The notes below the pieces were generated by a model. That model did no database searches, was not told the DNA's origin, and worked only from the letters and a program-made list of their open reading frames with translations. The position numbers and the translations under genes were made by a program. A stretch of DNA of 9,835 bases from Bacteroidales bacterium (GTDB lineage Bacteria > Bacteroidota > Bacteroidia > Bacteroidales > Bacteroidaceae): contig JAUNIV010000073.1 of the NCBI GenBank assembly GCA_030523385.1, positions 1 through 9,835 on the forward strand. Direction: 5' to 3'. Below are positions 7,055 through 9,835 of the stretch, piece by piece (position 1 is the stretch's first letter; every line of letters begins with the position of its first letter).

Positions 7055-7951
7055 TTATAGTAATACATTGAATAAATAACCGGAAATTACGGCAGTAAGG
7101 AATATCACGGCAACGATAACCGCAACGAGTTTCTTACGGAAGATGCTGGCAAGCATCGTCATTTCGGGTATCGCCATGCCTGCACCGCCGATAATCAAGG
7201 CGATAACCGTACCTATGCTCATACCCTTTGCCATCAACGCTACGCCGATGGGGATGGCGGTTTCGGCACGGATGTAGAGCGGAATACCCAATACGGCGGC
7301 AATCGGGATGGCAAACAAATTGTCCGGTCCGGCAATCTTCAAGACAAAGTCCTGAGGCATATAGCCGTAGATGCCTGCACCAAGGGCAACACCTATCAAC
7401 AGGTAACCCATAATGGGGCGCAGACTGCCCCATGCACTAACAAATGCTTCACGCAGTTTGCGACGTAGCGGCCATGTGCGTCTGTTCTCTCCCGTTTCAG
7501 CGTGACCGCCTTTCAGCCGCACATTCTTCACATACCGCTGCATACCTGTCTTTTCGAGGATGAAGCCGAAAAGCACGGAGGCTGCAAATGCGATGACGAA
7601 ATAGGTAATCATCGCCTTCACACCGACCATTGCGCCCAGCATGCCTATTATAATAGGATTGAGCAACGGTGAGGCTATCAGAAACGACATCGTACTGCCA
7701 AAGGGCACTCCGGCATGGAGAAAGCCGACGGTCATAGGTATAGTGGAGCAGGCACAGAATGGTGTGAGTACGCCAAAGCCTGCCGCCATGATGTTGCCGA
7801 GGATGCCACGCCCCGACAGCCATTTCTTGATTTTCTCCTGCGGAATATACATCAGGATGATTTCCACTGCCGCACTGATAAGCATGAACAGTGCGATTAA
7901 CTCAAACGTGATAAACACGAAATACTCTAATGTTTCAACTAATGTATTCAT
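7055..7951 (-). CDS. ArsP_1/DUF318-type permease, smaller of two
   Basis: This 298-aa polytopic membrane protein has about eight hydrophobic segments and a hydrophilic central loop (about 135-165, basic, RRTWPLRRK). The conserved permease motif PFCACSTIP carries C66 and C68, followed by ASPLLNPIIIG. The second half has GIPLYIRAETAIPIG and GGAGMAIPEMTM. This is the DUF318/ArsP_1 pattern, including members linked to efflux of trivalent arsenicals or of Cu/Zn. Its length is close to the family's usual 300-350 aa. It differs clearly from the 446-aa permease downstream, so the pair is not a recent duplication. The ATG at 7951 follows an AAAGAAAG leader. The 65-nt spacer to arsG holds a copy of the proposed operator, so this gene may begin its own transcript. 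Confidence 0.85.
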   Translation of the reverse strand: MNTLVETLEYFVFITFELIALFMLISAAVEIILMYIPQEKIKKWLSGRGILGNIMAAGFGVLTPFCACSTIPMTVGFLHAGVPFGSTMSFLIASPLLNPIIIGMLGAMVGVKAMITYFVIAFAASVLFGFILEKTGMQRYVKNVRLKGGHAETGENRRTWPLRRKLREAFVSAWGSLRPIMGYLLIGVALGAGIYGYMPQDFVLKIAGPDNLFAIPIAAVLGIPLYIRAETAIPIGVALMAKGMSIGTVIALIIGGAGMAIPEMTMLASIFRKKLVAVIVAVIFLTAVISGYLFNVLL

Positions 7952-7978
7952 AATCTTTCTTTAGATTCTGATTTTAAG

Positions 7979-7994
7979 TTCGTAACATTACGAA
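7979..7994 (-). promoter_or_regulatory. Proposed ArsR operator upstream of the 298-aa permease
   Basis: TTCGTA-ACAT-TACGAA is a perfect inverted repeat with a 4-nt centre, extended by one further G-C pair (7978/7995). It matches the copies near arsR. It lies 27 nt before the permease start, in the spacer after arsG. The minus strand reads TAATGTTA through the centre, a poor -7 box, and TTTG lies 15 nt upstream of it, so the promoter itself is uncertain. Confidence 0.7.
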
Positions 7995-8016
7995 CATATA
8001 CTACACAAAAAAACAG

Positions 8017-8724
8017 TTACAGGTAATTCATACATCCGTAATAGATGCCTACAAGGATGAACAGCACTGCCACGATGCGGTTGAACCATTTTTGGAACGA
8101 TGCCATCCGCTTGTAGAAACTGCCGATGCTTGCCACGCTATAAGCCAGCACCCATGCCACAGCCATGACGGGCAGTCCTGTCGCTATGGCAAAGACCACG
8201 GGAAGCAGGTAGCCGCCACTTGCTGTGGCAGACATCGGTATCAGCATACCGAAGTAGAACAGTCCGCTGGACGGACAGAAGGCGAGTGCGAACAGTATGC
8301 CTAACAGCAGGCTGCCCCACGAGCCTTTCAACCGTTCCATCCTGCCCGATGCAGAGAGGCCGAACTGCGGCAAAGGCAGTTTGTCGCCAAAGAGCATGAA
8401 CAGCCCTATCAAGAGCAGTGCCGGAGCAAGCAGCCGTTCGCCCCACAAGCTGATTTCGTTCTGAATGTCGAACGTGTCAGCCCCACGTCGTATCACGGCA
8501 ATCAGTACAGCCCCCAATACGGAATAGGACAAGATGCGCCCCACCGTATAAAGCAGGCCGTTCAGGAATATTCGGTTCTTGTTCTCAATGTCCTTGCTGA
8601 TGAATCCGACCGCCGTAATGTTGGTGGCAAGCGGACACGGACTGAGAGCCGTGAGCAGTCCCAGCAGGAAAGCCGTCAGCACGGGGATGTCGTAGTTGTC
8701 AAGCAATGTCTGAAGATAATCCAT
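8017..8724 (-). CDS. arsG: ArsG-family CcdA-like permease
   Basis: This 235-aa membrane protein has about six hydrophobic segments and belongs to the DsbD/CcdA-like transporter superfamily. The characteristic motifs are LSPCPLATNITAVGF (C30) near the N-terminus and ALAFCPSSGLFYFG (C150) in the second half. The two proline-flanked cysteines sit in equivalent helices, as in CcdA, where they carry electrons across the membrane. It matches the ArsG family named in Bacteroides ars operons, described as an efflux permease for aromatic aminoarsenicals. The CcdA-like cysteine pair leaves open that it passes reducing power to the exported ArsF. It starts 7 nt after the arsF stop codon, so the two are tightly coupled. 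The ATG at 8724 gives the expected N-terminus. Confidence 0.87.
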   Translation of the reverse strand: MDYLQTLLDNYDIPVLTAFLLGLLTALSPCPLATNITAVGFISKDIENKNRIFLNGLLYTVGRILSYSVLGAVLIAVIRRGADTFDIQNEISLWGERLLAPALLLIGLFMLFGDKLPLPQFGLSASGRMERLKGSWGSLLLGILFALAFCPSSGLFYFGMLIPMSATASGGYLLPVVFAIATGLPVMAVAWVLAYSVASIGSFYKRMASFQKWFNRIVAVLFILVGIYYGCMNYL

Positions 8725-8731
8725 GAGCGAA

Positions 8732-9139
8732 TTATTTTAGCAGTTCGTTGATTTTCGCTTTCAGCCCTTTCTTGAAATCCTCCGTCTTGCTTCGTGCGTT
8801 TGCGAAGCCGAAGCGCGTCATGTCGTTGCGGGTTTCCTTGCCGTTTTTCCACTCGTTTACATATAGCGACGACCAGCTTACCTTATACGCCTTTGCCAAC
8901 TTAGCTCCCTCGTCTGTGCTGATGTCCACCATGCGGAAGCGCACTTTGCCCTTTTTAGCCAGTGCCGCAAAATCAATCTCCACCACCTCACGGGCATATT
9001 TCTCGATAGCCATGCACGTGGCACAGCGTTGTTTACCGTGGAAGTACATCACTTCCACACCGTCACTCTTTGTCTGTGCCTGTGTCATACCGATAATGGC
9101 AAACAGGCAGACCGATACAATTGATAAGATGCGTTTCAT
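8732..9139 (-). CDS. arsF: ArsF-family exported CxxC redox protein
   Basis: This 135-aa protein has a Sec signal peptide (residues 1 to about 21, hydrophobic core 5-17, cleavage near TQA-QT), so the mature part acts in the periplasm. The mature domain starts with VMYFHGKQRCATCMAIE, giving a CxxC site (C39, C42) in a thioredoxin-like first strand and helix. It continues with KVRFRMVDISTDEG, typical of the ArsF family. Databases call this family 'nitrophenyl compound nitroreductase subunit' after work on a Bacteroides ars operon; the sequence alone supports only a thiol redox role. The pairing with the CcdA-like ArsG 7 nt downstream suggests that ArsG and ArsF exchange electrons across the membrane. 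Two copies of the proposed operator lie upstream. Confidence 0.88.
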   Translation of the reverse strand: MKRILSIVSVCLFAIIGMTQAQTKSDGVEVMYFHGKQRCATCMAIEKYAREVVEIDFAALAKKGKVRFRMVDISTDEGAKLAKAYKVSWSSLYVNEWKNGKETRNDMTRFGFANARSKTEDFKKGLKAKINELLK

Positions 9140-9173
9140 ACTTGTTTTTGTTTATTATATGTTATTTATGCAA

Positions 9174-9189
9174 TTCGTAAAACTACGAA
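9174..9189 (-). promoter_or_regulatory. Proposed ArsR operator, proximal to arsF
   Basis: TTCGTA-AAAC-TACGAA is a perfect 6-bp inverted repeat with a 4-nt centre, 34 nt before the arsF start. On the minus strand the centre reads TAGTTTTA, one base from TAnnTTTG, so binding here would cover a possible -7 box. No -33 box at the right spacing was found. Confidence 0.72.
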
Positions 9190-9226
9190 CAATCAAGGCA
9201 TAATAAGGACTTGTAAAAGATGATAA

Positions 9227-9242
9227 TTCGTAAACATACGAA
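9227..9242 (-). promoter_or_regulatory. Proposed ArsR operator, distal to arsF
   Basis: TTCGTA-AACA-TACGAA is a second perfect copy, 53 bp from the proximal one (start to start), or about five helical turns. That is a distance that would put both sites on the same face of the DNA. It lies just after the arsR stop codon and the possible arsR terminator. The minus-strand centre reads TATGTTTA, one base from the -7 consensus. Confidence 0.72.
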
Positions 9243-9251
9243 CATTGTTTG

Positions 9252-9282
9252 CAAAAAAAGAGGCTGTTATTCGCAGCAACTC
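9252..9282 (-). terminator. Possible terminator overlapping the end of arsR
   Basis: On the minus strand, GAG-TT-GCTG and CAGC-CTC can pair as a 7-bp stem with a 2-nt bulge around a 7-nt loop, followed by seven T (9259-9253) and then GC. The stem includes the last arsR codons. If it works, arsR would be largely monocistronic and arsF would need its own promoter, as the two operators in the spacer also imply. Confidence 0.5.
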
Positions 9283-9596
9283 TCTTTCTTACACACGCAC
9301 TGTCCGAAGAACTCTCCAAACAGTTCTTTGGCAAGTTTCCAGTTCTCCTTATTGATGCAATATTTTACTTTGGGAAGTTCGATTTCGCCCTGTATTAGTC
9401 CGGCATCTTTCAGTTCTTTCAGATGCTGTGAAACGGTGGCTTTGGCAATGGGAAGTTCCTCGTGAATGTCGCCAAAATAGCAGGTTTCCTGTTTGACGAG
9501 GAAGTGGATGATGGCGATGCGTGCCGGATGCCCCAATGCCTTTGCAAAGCGTGCCAGTTGTTCCTGCTTGATACTGTATTCTTTCTTGCTGTTCAT
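9267..9596 (-). CDS. arsR: ArsR/SmtB-family metalloid-responsive repressor
   Basis: This 109-aa winged-helix repressor would release DNA on binding a metal or metalloid. The core (about 12-85) has the family's KALGHPARIAIIHFL helix and the recognition helix AKATVSQHLKELKDAGLI, followed by the wing. The sensor ELCVCDL found in the classical plasmid ArsR is absent: the equivalent region has a single C39 in QETCYFGDI. Instead the C-terminus holds C100, C102, C107 and C108 (QCVCKKESCCE), and C80 lies in the wing. This points to a C-terminal thiol site, as in some other ArsR lineages. The gene has a good promoter whose -7 box lies inside a proposed operator, so it should repress itself. The regulated genes downstream support an arsenical or related soft-metal inducer. 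Confidence 0.92.
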   Translation of the reverse strand: MNSKKEYSIKQEQLARFAKALGHPARIAIIHFLVKQETCYFGDIHEELPIAKATVSQHLKELKDAGLIQGEIELPKVKYCINKENWKLAKELFGEFFGQCVCKKESCCE

Positions 9597-9614
9597 TGCA
9601 TTTATCGTTTATTG

Positions 9615-9630
9615 TTCGCAAACATACGAA
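9615..9630 (-). promoter_or_regulatory. Proposed ArsR operator over the arsR promoter
   Basis: TTCGCA-AACA-TACGAA is the operator repeat with one mismatched pair, extended on both sides to TGTTCG...CGAACA (9613-9632). It lies 18 nt before the arsR start and contains the whole -7 box of the arsR promoter, so bound repressor would block polymerase. Confidence 0.78.
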
Positions 9631-9649
9631 CATTATATGAAATAACAAA
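9619..9649 (-). promoter_or_regulatory. Bacteroides-type promoter of arsR
   Basis: On the minus strand, TTTG (9649-9646) is followed after 19 nt by TATGTTTG (9626-9619). Both boxes match the Bacteroides sigma-ABfr consensus exactly. The -7 box lies inside the operator repeat, 22 nt before the arsR start codon. Confidence 0.83.
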
Positions 9650-9835
9650 GGGAACGGATTATTTTAACATTATGACAGTAGGAATACTGAGCAGTGCCGT
9701 CGGGCGTAGCTATTGGCAAGAAAATTACGGGGGTTGCGTCCAATAAGTCTAACTGTTAGTTGAATTAAGCAATGATTTATGGGTTCAGGTTTTGAAAGAT
9801 GTATCATGTTGCAATGATAAGATGTACCATGTTAC
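9650..9835. other. Non-coding right flank of the ars-like cluster
   Basis: No gene is recognised between the arsR promoter and the window end. It holds a 24-codon plus-strand frame (9672-9746, MTVGILSSAVGRSYW...), without known similarity, a short palindrome CTAAC-T-GTTAG (9749-9759), and two 15-mer direct repeats at the very end. It may be the edge of a mobile element or a remnant gene. Confidence 0.5.
9798..9835. repeat. Two direct 15-mer repeats at the window edge
   Basis: GATGTATCATGTTGC (9798-9812) and GATGTACCATGTTAC (9821-9835) differ at two positions and lie 23 bp apart, start to start. The second copy ends exactly with the window, so further copies may follow. Closely spaced direct repeats near an end are typical of IS21-family terminal regions. 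That identification is inference only. Confidence 0.6.

Noticed and set aside
9672..9746. 24-codon plus-strand frame
   Set aside because: It is short, has no recognised similarity and no clear ribosome binding site. It may be a gene remnant, but this cannot be supported.
9798..9835. Start of a CRISPR array
   Set aside because: The repeat is only 15 nt with two mismatches, and the 8-nt spacing is far too short for CRISPR spacers.

Overview
The window looks like a chromosomal segment of a gut Bacteroidales, probably Bacteroides or Phocaeicola. The evidence is the NigD-type lipoprotein, the small Cys-rich FeoB-associated protein, A-rich translation starts, and promoters of the Bacteroides sigma-ABfr type (TTTG, 19-20 nt, TAnnTTTG) in front of tRNA genes and arsR. 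The species cannot be fixed from this sequence.

Left part (1-2105), plus strand unless stated: the 3' two thirds or so of feoB (its G domain lies off the window), a 67-aa Cys-rich membrane protein, then a tRNA-Cys/tRNA-Ser pair with its own promoter and terminator. A tRNA-Glu with anticodon CUC faces them on the minus strand, with its own promoter and a 15-bp terminator hairpin.

Middle (2106-5171), plus strand: a NigD-like lipoprotein gene, then an OmpR-type response regulator and a membrane histidine kinase that overlap by 4 nt.

Right part (5261-9596), all minus strand: a metalloid or thiol-redox gene cluster. In order of transcription it holds an ArsR-family repressor, an ArsF-family exported CxxC protein, an ArsG-family CcdA-like permease, a first ArsP_1/DUF318-type permease, a thioredoxin-like protein with an unusual Cys-rich N-terminal extension, and a second, larger ArsP_1-type permease. 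No arsenate reductase, ArsA/ArsD, ArsB or Acr3 is visible. The cluster therefore looks like a redox-assisted export system, perhaps for organoarsenicals or trivalent arsenicals, and not a classical arsenate operon.

The main new observation is an operator family, TTCGTA-N4-TACGAA. It occurs four times and only in the spacers of this cluster: once over the -7 box of arsR (one mismatch), twice between arsR and arsF, and once between arsG and the first permease. This suggests one repressor controlling at least three internal promoters. The window ends (9747-9835) in non-coding DNA with two direct copies of a 15-mer at a 23-bp period, possibly the start of an insertion sequence that continues off the window.
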